Assembly (NCBI RefSeq): GCF_900112525.1
Contig: NZ_FOMD01000001.1
Location: 620,001-684,000 of the forward strand
Reading direction: 5' to 3'
From: Klenkia taihuensis
Lineage (GTDB): Bacteria; Actinomycetota; Actinomycetes; Mycobacteriales; Geodermatophilaceae
Length of the DNA: 64,000 bases
Shown: positions 16,771 through 25,400 of the stretch, piece by piece
Position numbering within the stretch: position 1 is the first letter of the stretch
How the letters are laid out: each line of letters opens with the position of its first letter
Made by a program: the position numbers and the translations under genes
Notes under the pieces: generated by a model
What the model was told of the DNA's origin: nothing
What the model saw: only the letters and a program-made list of their open reading frames with translations
Database searches by the model: none

Positions 16771-17277
16771 TCAGGCGGTCGCGGCCACCTGGGCGACGAA
16801 CGCCGCGGCGCGTTCCCGCAGCCCGGCCACCCGCTCGGCGACGGCGACCAGGTCGGCGGCGACGGTGGCCTCGTCGGGGTCGCGCCGCGGCGGGGTCCAC
16901 CGGGCGTGCGCGGAGCAGTCGAAGCCCTCGCAGACCAGCGTGCCGATGGTGTTGCCGTTGCGGCCCGCCGCGCCGGCCCGGCGGGCGACGACCAGCACGG
17001 CCTCGGTGGTGCGGACGTCCTGGCACCAGGTGCACAGCGCGCCGTGCCGGCGCCGGCCGCGCTCGGCGGTCGGGGTGCGGAACCGGACGCCGGTCAGGGC
17101 GCCGTCCAGCTCGAGGACGACGTAGGCCAGCAGCGGGGCCTTCCGGTCGGTCCAGCCCAGGTAGTCCAGGTCTGCCCAGGGCCGGGTGGCCAGGTCGGGG
17201 AGGGCGGCCTGCGCGGCCTCCTTGCGGGAGGCGTTGACGAAGGACGCGCGGATCTGCTTCTCGGTGAGGGCGTGCAC
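16771..17277 (-). CDS. FBP-domain (FusB-like zinc finger) protein
   Basis: A 168-residue protein with an N-terminal helical region (LTEKQIRASFVNASRKEAAQ) and a treble-clef-like four-cysteine zinc finger (LCTWC at about residue 80, then C-EGFDC about 35 residues later). This matches the FBP family, whose staphylococcal relatives bind elongation factor G and protect it from fusidic acid. The actinobacterial versions are uncharacterised. A GTG start is used. It precedes icmF on the same strand, but the inverted repeat between them suggests separate control. Confidence 0.8.
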   Translation of the reverse strand: MHALTEKQIRASFVNASRKEAAQAALPDLATRPWADLDYLGWTDRKAPLLAYVVLELDGALTGVRFRTPTAERGRRRHGALCTWCQDVRTTEAVLVVARRAGAAGRNGNTIGTLVCEGFDCSAHARWTPPRRDPDEATVAADLVAVAERVAGLRERAAAFVAQVAATA

Positions 17278-17564
17278 AGCTGTCTCCGGTGCGGGAGGAG
17301 GGGTGGGGGATGCGTCGTCCCGCCCCGGGCACGCTGCCGCGACCGGCCCCGCCCAGGGGTCGTCGGTCGTGCGGGTCAGCGGAGCCGGACGCGGGTCCGG
17401 CTCGGGGTCGACCAGGCCATCGCGGCCACCTGCCTCCCCGCGGGTCCCCCCGCACACGTGCCTTCCCCGGACCACCCCGACGCTACGCCCGGCCCGCGGT
17501 CCGGTGCACGCGGATTGCGCCGGGCGTGGCACGGTGGGGGCACACGTTCGAGCGAGGAGTGGCA
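17278..17564. other. Divergent intergenic region, no clear element
   Basis: A 287-base gap between the FBP-domain gene (-) and the 3-hydroxybutyryl-CoA dehydrogenase gene (+). It is very GC-rich and I see no long palindrome, RNA fold or convincing promoter pair. GAGG at 17554-17557 is the ribosome binding site of the plus-strand gene. Confidence 0.5.
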
Positions 17565-18416
17565 GTGCAGCGGATCGCAGTCATCGGTGGCGGGCAGATG
17601 GGGGCCGGCATCGCCGAGGTCAGCGCCCGGGCGGGGTGCGACGTCGTCGTGGTGGAGGCCGACGAGGCCGGTGCCGAGCGGTTCCGCGCGCGGCTGGAGA
17701 AGTCGCTGCAGCGCGCGGCGAAGTCCGGTCGGCTGAGCACCGAGGACGCCGACGCCGCGTTCGCCCGGGTCGACGTCGCCACCTCGCTCGAGGGGGCCGC
17801 GCACGCCGAGCTGGTGATCGAGGCCGCGCCCGAGGTCGAGGCGCTGAAGCTGGACCTGTTCCGCAGGCTCGACCAGATCCTGCCGCCGGAGGCGGTCCTG
17901 GCGTCGAACACCTCGTCGATCCCGCTGGTGAAGATGGCCAGCGTCACCAAGCGGCCGGACAAGGTCGTCGGCGTCCACTTCTTCAACCCCGCGCCCGTGC
18001 TGCCGCTGGTGGAGGTCGTGGCCAGCCTGCTGACCAGCGACGAGACCCTGGCCGCGGTGACCGCCTTCGCCGAGGACCAGCTGGGCAAGACCACCATCCG
18101 GTCCAAGGACCGGGCCGGGTTCATCGTCAACGCGCTGCTCATCCCGTACCTGCTGAGCGCGATCCGGATGATGGAGAGCGGCTTCGCCTCCGCCGAGGAC
18201 ATCGACGCCGGCATGGTGCAGGGCTGCGCCCACCCGCAGGGCCCGCTGGCCCTGGCGGACCTGATCGGCCTGGACACCACCGCCGCGGTCGCGCAGTCGA
18301 TGTACGAGGAGTTCAAGGAGCCCCTCTACGCCCCGCCGCCGCTGCTGCTGCGCATGGTCGACGCCGGCCTGCTGGGCCGCAAGACCGGCCGCGGGTTCTT
18401 CCCCTACGAGCGGTAG
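17565..18416 (+). CDS. 3-hydroxybutyryl-CoA dehydrogenase
   Basis: A 283-residue NAD(P)-dependent enzyme that interconverts acetoacetyl-CoA and 3-hydroxybutyryl-CoA. The Rossmann motif IGGGQMGAGIA is at residues 7-17, ASNTSSIPL binds substrate, VHFFNPAPVLPLVEVV carries the catalytic His, and the C-terminal domain ends with GLLGRKTGRGFFPYER. Length equals the single-function (FadB2/Hbd) type. The GTG at 17565 is 7 bases after GAGG; a GTG at 17559 lies too close. Converges on and overlaps the pabBC gene by 13 bases. Confidence 0.94.
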   Translation: MQRIAVIGGGQMGAGIAEVSARAGCDVVVVEADEAGAERFRARLEKSLQRAAKSGRLSTEDADAAFARVDVATSLEGAAHAELVIEAAPEVEALKLDLFRRLDQILPPEAVLASNTSSIPLVKMASVTKRPDKVVGVHFFNPAPVLPLVEVVASLLTSDETLAAVTAFAEDQLGKTTIRSKDRAGFIVNALLIPYLLSAIRMMESGFASAEDIDAGMVQGCAHPQGPLALADLIGLDTTAAVAQSMYEEFKEPLYAPPPLLLRMVDAGLLGRKTGRGFFPYER

Positions 18417-20116
18417 ACCGCCGGCAGCCAGCCGCGCAGCGAGCTGACCAGCGCGATCTCGGCGCCGGGCAGGTCCGCGGGGGTGATCCGGCCCTCGACG
18501 AGGGTGCCGTCGGCGACCAGCCGGGCCCGCTCGACGCCGGGCAGGCAGCCGCTGCCCAGCGGTGGGGTGACCCATGCACCGCCCAGCCGGACGGCGACGG
18601 TGGCGCGGCAGCTCTCGGTGACCTCGCCGGCGGTGTTGACCAGCAGGACGTCGTCGGCGCCGGGGTGGCGGGCCAGCCGGGTGTCGTAGGGCGCCCGCAG
18701 GGTGGTCTTGTGGTGCGGCCACGGTGCCTGCTCGTCGACGGGCTCGTCGTCCAGGGCGAGGCGCACCGGGCCGGGTAACGGCGCCGGCGGGGGGAAGGTC
18801 TCGACGGTGGGCGTGCCGTCGCGGGCGACGGTCAGCCGGACCCGCAGGTCGCCGTCCAGGCCGGCCAGGGCCCGCTCGACCTCGTCGACGTCGACGGTGA
18901 ACCCGAAGTACGCGGCGGAGTCCAGCAGCCGGGCGCGGTGGCCGGGCCAGTTCCGCAGCCCGTCGGCGGTGTGCCGCATCGTCTCCAGCAGTGCGAACCC
19001 CGGCGGCCCGGCGGTGAGCACCCGGGTCTTGGCCAGCAGCTCGGCGTGCTCGGCGGCGGGGTCGGAGGCCCAGGTGATGCCGCCACCGGCGCCGTAGGCC
19101 GCCGTGCCGGCCTCCCGGTCGACGACGAGGGTGCGGATGGCGACGGAGAAGCGGGCCTCCCCGGGGCCGACGAACCCCACCGCGCCGCAGTAGACCCCCC
19201 GCGGTGAGGTCTCCAGCTCGCGGATGACCGCCATGGACGACGCCTTGGGTGCGCCGGTGACCGACCCGCACGGGAACAGCGCGGTGAGCAGGTCGACCAG
19301 CCCGGTGCCCGGCCGCAGGGTGGCCCCGACGTCGCTGGTCAGCTGGTGCACCGTCGGGTAGCGCTCGGCGGCCAGCAACCGGGTGACCTCGACGCTGCCG
19401 GTGACCGCGACGCGGGCCAGGTCGTTGCGCACCAGGTCGACGATCATCACGTTCTCGGCGCGGTCCTTGGTGCTGGCCAGCAGCGCGGTGCGGGCGGCGT
19501 CGTCCTCGGCGGTGGTGCGTCCGCGGGCCGCGGTCCCCTTCATCGGCCGCACGAGCACGGAGTCGCCGGTGCGGTGCAGGAACAGCTCGGGGCTGGCGCT
19601 CGCGACCACGGTGCGGCCGGTGTCCAGGTAGCCGTTCCAGGCCCCGCGCTGGGCGAGCGCGAGGCAGCCGTAGGCGGCGAGCGGGTCGACCGGGGCCGGT
19701 CCGCGCAGCCGGGTGGTCAGGTTGACCTGGTAGGTGTCCCCGGCGGCGATCCGCTCCCGGACGGCGGCCACCGCGGCGGTGTGCTGCTCCGGCGTCCAGT
19801 CGGGGACCCACGGGCCGGGCGGGGGAGCGCCGGTGGCGACGACCGGGACGGGCCGGGGTGGGTGGTCGGTGATGCCGAACCAGACCAGGTCGCCGTCCGG
19901 TTCGTGCGTGGTGAGCACCGGGTCCAGGCCCGGGGCGGCCTCGTAGGCGAGGAACCCGGCGGCCCAGCGGCCGGCGGCGGTGTGCGCCTCGACCTCGCGC
20001 AGCGCGCCGGGCACCTCCGCGGGGGTGCCGGCGGTGACGACGGCGACCGGTGGGTCGAAGGCCAGGGCGGTGCCGGCGACGAGGTCGTCGAACCGCGCCC
20101 AGGTGCCCTGCTCCAC
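18404..20116 (-). CDS. pabBC: Aminodeoxychorismate synthase-lyase fusion (PabB-PabC)
   Basis: A 570-residue fusion for p-aminobenzoate and folate synthesis. The PabB part (about 1-360) shows the chorismate-binding core: AAGDTYQVNLT, RPMKGTAARGRT, MIVDLVRNDLARV, FPCGSVTGAPK and YCGAVGF. The PabC part (about 370-570) is a PLP-fold lyase: FALLETMR, the Lys-bearing HHKTTLRAPYD, and TESCRATVAVRLGGAW. It begins at GTG, 24 bases after a 31-codon ORF on the same strand. Glutaminase (PabA) is not in the window. Confidence 0.93.
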   Translation of the reverse strand: MEQGTWARFDDLVAGTALAFDPPVAVVTAGTPAEVPGALREVEAHTAAGRWAAGFLAYEAAPGLDPVLTTHEPDGDLVWFGITDHPPRPVPVVATGAPPPGPWVPDWTPEQHTAAVAAVRERIAAGDTYQVNLTTRLRGPAPVDPLAAYGCLALAQRGAWNGYLDTGRTVVASASPELFLHRTGDSVLVRPMKGTAARGRTTAEDDAARTALLASTKDRAENVMIVDLVRNDLARVAVTGSVEVTRLLAAERYPTVHQLTSDVGATLRPGTGLVDLLTALFPCGSVTGAPKASSMAVIRELETSPRGVYCGAVGFVGPGEARFSVAIRTLVVDREAGTAAYGAGGGITWASDPAAEHAELLAKTRVLTAGPPGFALLETMRHTADGLRNWPGHRARLLDSAAYFGFTVDVDEVERALAGLDGDLRVRLTVARDGTPTVETFPPPAPLPGPVRLALDDEPVDEQAPWPHHKTTLRAPYDTRLARHPGADDVLLVNTAGEVTESCRATVAVRLGGAWVTPPLGSGCLPGVERARLVADGTLVEGRITPADLPGAEIALVSSLRGWLPAVYRS

Positions 20117-20140
20117 CTCGCCATCGTCGCCGACGGGGGC

Positions 20141-20236
20141 CTAGAGCTGGGGGCGGGGGCGGCGCAGCGGCCAGCGGAAGGGCGGGGTGCCCGGGCGTGC
20201 CGGCACCGGCGGGACGGGGCGACGGGGTGTGGTCAT
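20141..20236 (-). CDS. Possible 31-aa Pro/Arg-rich small protein
   Basis: An ATG-started ORF immediately upstream of pabBC and divergent from tetR, encoding MTTPRRPVPPVPARPG and continuing Pro/Arg-rich to PRPQL. Composition alone could arise by chance in GC-rich DNA, and no Shine-Dalgarno sequence is seen. It could be a small protein or an upstream ORF that affects pabBC. Low certainty. Confidence 0.25.
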   Translation of the reverse strand: MTTPRRPVPPVPARPGTPPFRWPLRRPRPQL

Positions 20237-20251
20237 GCCCCACGGTCTCAC

Positions 20252-20273
20252 ACTTGTTTGTTCGCATGCAAGT
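20252..20273. promoter_or_regulatory. Imperfect palindrome between tetR and pabBC
   Basis: The 22-base site starts ACTTG and ends CAAGT, and 7 of 11 positions match between half-sites. It is also the most AT-rich stretch nearby. Its place in the divergent gap, 23 bases before the tetR start, suits a TetR autoregulatory operator. Confidence 0.5.
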
Positions 20274-20296
20274 AAAACCGGTGCGACACTGCGCGG

Positions 20297-20911
20297 GTGG
20301 TCGAGCAGGTGCGCCGGACGCAGCAGCAGCGCCGCGCGGAGACCGAACGCCGGGTGCTCGACGCGGCGGTCGCGCTGATCGCCGAACGCGGGTCGCGGGC
20401 GGTCACCCTCGCCGAGGTGGGGGAGGCCGCCGGCTACAGCCGCGGGATCGTGCACGCGCACTTCGGCAGCCGGGAGCAGCTGCTGGCCGCGGTGGTGCGC
20501 GACGCGCAGCGCTTCGACGTCCCCGAGGTCGCCGGCTCCGGGCTGGACCGGCTGACCGCGCTGGTCCGGGCGTACCTGCAGAACGTGGCGCTGCGGCGGC
20601 CGGCGATCGGGGCGTTCCTGCTCATGTGGGCCGAGTCGCGGGCGTCGGACCCCGTGCTCGGCCCGCTGTTCGCCGAGCGCGACCGGGCCTTCCGCGCCGA
20701 CCTGGCCGCGGTGGTGCGGGCCGGTGTGGCGGACGGGTCCGTCCGCGCCGACGCCGACCCCGAGGCCGTCGCCGTCCTGCTGCTGGGGGCGCTGCGCGGG
20801 ATCGGCATGCAGCAGGCGGGGTCGGCCGCCGCGGTCGCGGGGGACGGGCTCGTCGAGCAGACGGTCGCGGTGCTGCTGAACGGCCTGGGCTCGGGGGCCG
20901 GACCGGCGTAA
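20297..20911 (+). CDS. TetR-family transcriptional regulator
   Basis: A 204-residue regulator with an N-terminal HTH (residues about 12-58; VTLAEVGEAAGYSRGIVHAHFGSREQLL) and an all-helical ligand domain with a TetR_C-like C-terminus. GACACT ends 6 bases before the GTG, suggesting leaderless mRNA. It probably represses itself and perhaps the divergent small ORF-pabBC transcript through the palindrome at 20252-20273. The HelD gene starts 12 bases after its stop. Confidence 0.92.
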   Translation: MVEQVRRTQQQRRAETERRVLDAAVALIAERGSRAVTLAEVGEAAGYSRGIVHAHFGSREQLLAAVVRDAQRFDVPEVAGSGLDRLTALVRAYLQNVALRRPAIGAFLLMWAESRASDPVLGPLFAERDRAFRADLAAVVRAGVADGSVRADADPEAVAVLLLGALRGIGMQQAGSAAAVAGDGLVEQTVAVLLNGLGSGAGPA

Positions 20912-20923
20912 CGTCCTCCGACC

Positions 20924-22879
20924 GTGTCCCATGCCGTCCTCGCCGCCGAACGTGCACACCTCGACCTCGCCGCCGCCTGCCTGACCGACATGCGCGCGGC
21001 CACCGTGGCCACCGCCGACGCCGGTGGCGACGCCTGGGCCTCCGAGCGCCTGGGCGCGGCCCGCGCCGAGCGCCTGCGCAGCCTGGCCGCCGACCCCGGC
21101 GCCCCGCCGTTCTTCGGCCGCACCGACACCCCCGCCGAGACCTTCCACATCGGCCGCCGGCACGTGCGCGACGCCGCCGGCGACCCGGTGGTCATCGACT
21201 GGCGGGCGCCGATGAGCCGGCCGTTCTACCAGGCCAGCCCCACCGACCCCCAGGGCCTGACCCGCCGCCGCCGGTTCGGGTTCGCCGACGGGGCGCTCAC
21301 CTCCTACGAGGACGAGTCGCTGTCGGCCGACGACCGGCCGTCGGCGCTGCTGCGGGAGGAGATCGAGCGCCCGCGCTCCGGCCCGATGCGCGACATCGTG
21401 GCCACCATCCAGCCCGACCAGGACGACATCGTGCGCGCGCCGCTGGCCGAGTCGATCTGCGTGCAGGGTGCGCCCGGCACCGGCAAGACCGCCGTCGGGC
21501 TGCACCGCGCGGCCTACCTGCTCTACACCCACGGCGAGCAGCTCTCCCGCACCGGCGTGCTGGTGGTCGGGCCCAACCGGGCGTTCCTGCGCTACATCGA
21601 GCAGGTGCTGCCGGCCCTCGGCGAGGTGGAGGTCGACCAGGCCACCGTCGCCGACCTGACCGGCCGGGTGCCGGTGCGCGCCGAGGACCCCGACGACGTC
21701 GCCGTGCTCAAGGGCGACGCCCGGCTGGCCGAGGTGCTGCACCGCGCGCTGTGGCGCCGGGTGGCCAAGCCGCGCGACTCGGTGCAGGTGCCGCTCAGCG
21801 CCCGGAGGTACCGGATCCCGGAGGAGCGGCTCAAGCGCTACGTCGACGACCTGCGCCGGGCCGGCATCTCCTACGGCGCCGGCCGGGAGCGGCTGGCCCT
21901 GTCGCTGGCCGAGGACGCCCGCCGGCAGAAGGAGGAGGTCGGCGGCAGCCCCACGGACGCCGAGACGCGGCGGTGCGCCCGCTCGGCCGAGGTCCGCGCG
22001 TTCTGCGACGAGCACTGGCCGGCCGTGGACGCCGCGGCGCTGGTCGCCGAGGTGCTCGCCGACCCGTCGGTGGGCCGAGGCGTGCTCACCGACGCCGAGC
22101 AGGACCTGCTGCGCCGGGCCCCGGCCCGCTCGGTCCGGGCCACCCGCTGGACGGCGGCCGACGCGGTGCTGGTCGACGAGGTGGCCGGGATGCTCGAGCG
22201 CACGCCGGGCTACGGGCACGTGGTGGTGGACGAGGCACAGGACCTCTCGCCGATGCAGTGCCGGGCCGTCGCCCGCCGGCTGGCCTCGGGGTCCCTGACC
22301 GTGCTCGGCGACCTGGCGCAGGCCACCAGCCCGTGGTCGGTCGCCGACTGGTCGGCGACGCTGGCCGCGCTGGGCCGGCCGGGCACCTCGGTCCGCCCGC
22401 TGACCACCGGCTACCGGGTGCCGGCCGAGGTGCTGGAGTTCGCCAACCGGCTGCTGCCGGTGCTGGTGCCCGGGCTCGCGCCGGCCACCGCCGTCCGGTC
22501 CGAGCCGGGGTCGCTGCAGGTCAGGCCGGTGCCAGCGCTCGCCCCGGTGCTCGCCGAGGTGGTGCGGTCGGCCGGTGCCGGGTCGGTGGGGATCGTCTGC
22601 GCGGACGCCTCCGTGGCGGAGCTGGTGGCAGCGCTGGACGCCGAGGGGGTCGAGGCCGCTGCGCTGGCCGACGACGGCAGCGAACCGGCGCCGGTCGCCG
22701 TCGTCCCGGCGACCCTGGTCAAGGGCCTGGAGTTCGACCGCGTGGTCGTCGTCGAGCCCGCGGCGATCGTTGCGGCCGAGCCGCGCGGGCTGCACCGGCT
22801 GTACGTGGCGCTGACCCGGGCGGTGAGCAGCCTGGTCGTGCTGCACCGCGGCGAGCTGCCGGACCTGCTGGCCGGGTGA
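20924..22879 (+). CDS. HelD-like RNA polymerase-associated helicase
   Basis: A 651-residue UvrD/HelD-family ATPase. The family N-terminal pattern is present (DPVVIDWRAPMSRPFYQASP), then motif I GAPGTGKTAVGLHRAAYLLY, motif II VVVDEAQDLSPMQ, GYRVPAEVLEFA, LVKGLEFDRVVVVEP and LYVALTRAVSSLVVLH. HelD proteins pull RNA polymerase off DNA and can protect it from rifamycins. At 651 residues it is shorter than most class II members, and the N-terminal coiled coil is reduced to about 60 residues. TAACGT lies 9 bases before the GTG start. Confidence 0.9.
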   Translation: MSHAVLAAERAHLDLAAACLTDMRAATVATADAGGDAWASERLGAARAERLRSLAADPGAPPFFGRTDTPAETFHIGRRHVRDAAGDPVVIDWRAPMSRPFYQASPTDPQGLTRRRRFGFADGALTSYEDESLSADDRPSALLREEIERPRSGPMRDIVATIQPDQDDIVRAPLAESICVQGAPGTGKTAVGLHRAAYLLYTHGEQLSRTGVLVVGPNRAFLRYIEQVLPALGEVEVDQATVADLTGRVPVRAEDPDDVAVLKGDARLAEVLHRALWRRVAKPRDSVQVPLSARRYRIPEERLKRYVDDLRRAGISYGAGRERLALSLAEDARRQKEEVGGSPTDAETRRCARSAEVRAFCDEHWPAVDAAALVAEVLADPSVGRGVLTDAEQDLLRRAPARSVRATRWTAADAVLVDEVAGMLERTPGYGHVVVDEAQDLSPMQCRAVARRLASGSLTVLGDLAQATSPWSVADWSATLAALGRPGTSVRPLTTGYRVPAEVLEFANRLLPVLVPGLAPATAVRSEPGSLQVRPVPALAPVLAEVVRSAGAGSVGIVCADASVAELVAALDAEGVEAAALADDGSEPAPVAVVPATLVKGLEFDRVVVVEPAAIVAAEPRGLHRLYVALTRAVSSLVVLHRGELPDLLAG

Positions 22880-22900
22880 TGCCTCACTAGGGTCACGATC

Positions 22901-23755
22901 ATGGCCAAGAAGACGGTGTCGATGCGCGAGGTCCTGCGAGCTCCGTCCGGGCCGGTGTCGTTGGCCGACCTCGACCCGCGCGACACCCCGTCGGCCCCCG
23001 GCGACAAGGACGCCACCAAGGCGCAGCTGGCCACCGACGGCGCCGAGCTCGCCGTCCTGCAGGAGAAGCTCTACGCCGAGGGCGCGACCGGCGGCACCCG
23101 GCGGGTGCTGCTGGTGCTCCAGGGCATGGACACCAGCGGCAAGGGCGGCGTCATCGAGCACGTCGCCGGCGCGGTGAACCCGCAGGGCCTGGCCATCACC
23201 AGCTTCAAGAAGCCGACGCCGGAGGAGCTCCGGCACGGTTTCCTGTGGCGGGTCCGCCGGGCCGTCCCCGCGCCCGGGCTGATCGGCGTCTTCGACCGCT
23301 CGCAGTACGAGGACGTGCTCGTCGGCCGGGTCCGCGAGCTCGCCACGCCCGCGGTCATCGAGCGGCGGTACAAGGAGATCGTCCGGTTCGAGGACCAGCT
23401 CGCCGAGGCCGGCGTGACGATCCTGAAGTGCATGCTGCACGTCTCGAAGTGGGAGCAGAAGCAGCGGCTGCTGGCCCGCCTGGACGACTCGACCAAGCGG
23501 TGGAAGTTCAACCCCGGCGACATCGACGAGCGCGCGCTGTGGGACGAGTACCAGCGCGCTTACGAGATCGCGATCGAGCGGACCTCGACGCAGACCAACC
23601 CCTGGTACGTCGTGCCCTCGGACCGCAAGTGGTACCGCAACTGGGCCATCGGGCGGCTGCTGCTGGAGACCGTGCAGGACCTCGACCCGCGCTTCCCGCC
23701 GGCCGACTACGACGTCGCCGCCCAGCGCGACCGCCTGATCGACGAGGCCGACTGA
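22901..23755 (+). CDS. ppk2: Polyphosphate kinase 2 family protein
   Basis: A 284-residue PPK2-type phosphotransferase that moves phosphate between polyphosphate and nucleotides. Walker A is GMDTSGKGG, Walker B FDRSQYEDV, and the lid module includes HVSKWEQKQRLLARLDD. The direction and nucleotide (AMP or ADP) cannot be fixed from sequence. TAGGGT (22888-22893) ends 7 bases before the ATG with no Shine-Dalgarno, a leaderless pattern. It is followed by a long imperfect hairpin. Confidence 0.92.
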   Translation: MAKKTVSMREVLRAPSGPVSLADLDPRDTPSAPGDKDATKAQLATDGAELAVLQEKLYAEGATGGTRRVLLVLQGMDTSGKGGVIEHVAGAVNPQGLAITSFKKPTPEELRHGFLWRVRRAVPAPGLIGVFDRSQYEDVLVGRVRELATPAVIERRYKEIVRFEDQLAEAGVTILKCMLHVSKWEQKQRLLARLDDSTKRWKFNPGDIDERALWDEYQRAYEIAIERTSTQTNPWYVVPSDRKWYRNWAIGRLLLETVQDLDPRFPPADYDVAAQRDRLIDEAD

Positions 23756-23769
23756 CCCGTTCCGCTGTT

Positions 23770-23836
23770 GATCATGCAGAACCGCAACGGTGATGCGCCG
23801 TCCATCGGCGTGACGGCGGTGCCGTTCTGCATGATC
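23770..23836. repeat. Long imperfect hairpin with 13-bp perfect arms
   Basis: GATCATGCAGAAC (23770-23782) is perfectly repeated in inverted form at 23824-23836, and much of the 41-base interior also pairs. It starts 14 bases after the ppk2 stop. It may be an intergenic palindromic (REP-like) unit of this lineage or serve as ppk2 terminator. Confidence 0.6.
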
Positions 23837-23924
23837 GACGTCCGGCTCGTGCCGCGCGGTGGCCGGCTGGTGCCACCTCGCGTCTGACCTGGAGATTCGC
23901 CTCGCCGGGGGCTCCGTGCTGCGG

Positions 23925-23946
23925 TAGACTTCGAACACCTGATCGA
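23925..23946 (+). promoter_or_regulatory. -10 box TAGACT with overlapping LexA-like SOS box
   Basis: TAGACT (23925-23930) is followed directly by TCGAACACCTGATCGA (23931-23946), which differs from the actinobacterial SOS box TCGAAC-N4-GTTCGA at one position. A bound LexA would cover the start point of the DUF222-HNH gene. A second inverted repeat, CACCTG/CAGGTG, overlaps it. Confidence 0.6.
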
Positions 23947-23969
23947 ACAGGTGGGAGGAGGTGTCCACG

Positions 23970-25373
23970 GTGGGACTCGACGACGCCGCTGCCCCGAAGT
24001 GGACGCCGGAACCTCTCGCTCCCGGGGCTCTGGGTGCCGACCGGCCGGCGGCGCCCTCGCCGATGGCAGCGGCTGCGCGGCAGCCAGACCCGCCGCCCGC
24101 GGAGGTGTGCGCGGCGATCGAGGCGGTGCTGGCCGTCGCGGCGATGGACCTGAACAGCGGGACGTCGACGGCGCAGCTGCTGGACCGGGCCCGGGGCCTG
24201 GCGCGGTTGCGGAACCTGGTGGCCGCCGAGCTGGCGCGCACAGTCGTGTACGCGGATTCGGTGGATGCGGCCCACGCCGACGGGTTGACCGGGATGAAGC
24301 CCTGGCTGCGCGGGCACACCGCAGCCACCGGACCCGAGGCGGCCGCTGTTCTGGACGCCGGGCGACTGACGCGACGGATGCCTGAGGTCGGCGCCGGCGC
24401 CGCCGCGGGTGGGATCAGCGCCGGGCAGGTGGCGGTGATCGGGCGGATCCTGACCGAGGACGTCTGGGCCACTGGTGATGCCGTCGGTGCCGACCTGCCC
24501 GCGTTGGATGCGCTGGTCGCGCACACCGCAGTGCACGCACCCCGCACCCTGGCCGATGTCTGCCGGCGGATCGCCGACGCCATCGACCCAGATGGACCTG
24601 CCCCGACCGACCCCACCGAGGGCCGTGGGCTGCGCATCTCCAGGCGCGCAGACGGGTCCCGGGCCATCCGCGGGCAGCTGGACGCCGCCGGTGGCGAGCA
24701 GGTGGAGGCCGCACTGGAGGCCATCGCCGCGGCCGGCCGCTGCGAGGGCGACCTGCGGTCCCGCGACCAGCGGGCCGCCGATGCGCTGGTGCAGTTGGCG
24801 GCGTTGCACCTGGTCGCCGGTGACCTGCCGATGCTGCGCAAGACCAAGCCCCAGGTCACGGCGCTCATCCAGCTGGAGGACCTCGCCGACCCCGACACCC
24901 GGCCCGCCGCCACCCGGCTCGGGTCCGGTGCAACGGCGTCGAACATGGTGGCCCGGCAGGCGGCCTGCGACGGCGATGTCGCCCGCATCCTCCTCGGCAC
25001 CGACGGCCTGCCCCTGGACGTCGGCCGCGCCCACCGGCTCGTCCCGGCGCACATCCGCCGGGCTGCCGAGGTGCGGGACGGCGGGTGCGTGTTCGCCGGC
25101 TGCCACGCCCCCGCGTGGTGGTGCGACGCCCACCACCTCATCCATTGGATCGACGGCGGCGAGACGTCGCTGGCCAACACCGCGCTGCTGTGCGAACGCC
25201 ACCACACCCAGGTCCACCACGGCTACCGCCTGGAGTGGGACCCCGACGACGGGTGCTGGCGCACGTTCCGCCCCGACGGCCGGGAGGTCATCACCGGGGT
25301 CCTCACCGACACCGCCGGCCGGCCGATCGACCACGAACGGCAACCCGACCCACCCTTGTTCGACCGCGGCTGA
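23970..25373 (+). CDS. DUF222 / HNH endonuclease (13E12-repeat family)
   Basis: A 467-residue protein with an N-terminal DUF222 helical domain (about 50-330) and a C-terminal HNH nuclease motif (about 355-430). The nuclease motif reads DGGCVFAGCHAPAWWCDAHHLIHWIDGGETSLANTALLCERHH, with two Cys-x4/5-Cys zinc ligands. Relatives are multicopy in actinobacteria and, in mycobacteria, several are LexA-controlled. Its cellular task is unknown. Two GTG codons are possible starts (23961, 23970); the ribosome binding site GGAGG at 23954-23958 favours the second. Confidence 0.88.
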   Translation: MGLDDAAAPKWTPEPLAPGALGADRPAAPSPMAAAARQPDPPPAEVCAAIEAVLAVAAMDLNSGTSTAQLLDRARGLARLRNLVAAELARTVVYADSVDAAHADGLTGMKPWLRGHTAATGPEAAAVLDAGRLTRRMPEVGAGAAAGGISAGQVAVIGRILTEDVWATGDAVGADLPALDALVAHTAVHAPRTLADVCRRIADAIDPDGPAPTDPTEGRGLRISRRADGSRAIRGQLDAAGGEQVEAALEAIAAAGRCEGDLRSRDQRAADALVQLAALHLVAGDLPMLRKTKPQVTALIQLEDLADPDTRPAATRLGSGATASNMVARQAACDGDVARILLGTDGLPLDVGRAHRLVPAHIRRAAEVRDGGCVFAGCHAPAWWCDAHHLIHWIDGGETSLANTALLCERHHTQVHHGYRLEWDPDDGCWRTFRPDGREVITGVLTDTAGRPIDHERQPDPPLFDRG

Positions 25374-25400
25374 CGGCCCTGGGCGAGGCGCCACCCTGCC

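Noticed and set aside
13398-17237. Long plus-strand open frame opposite icmF
   Set aside because: It is the mirror of the icmF coding frame; no domain is recognisable and composition is low complexity.
20880-20923. A rifamycin-associated element upstream of helD
   Set aside because: No clear long palindrome is present there, only a TAACGT box, and I cannot recall the exact consensus reliably.
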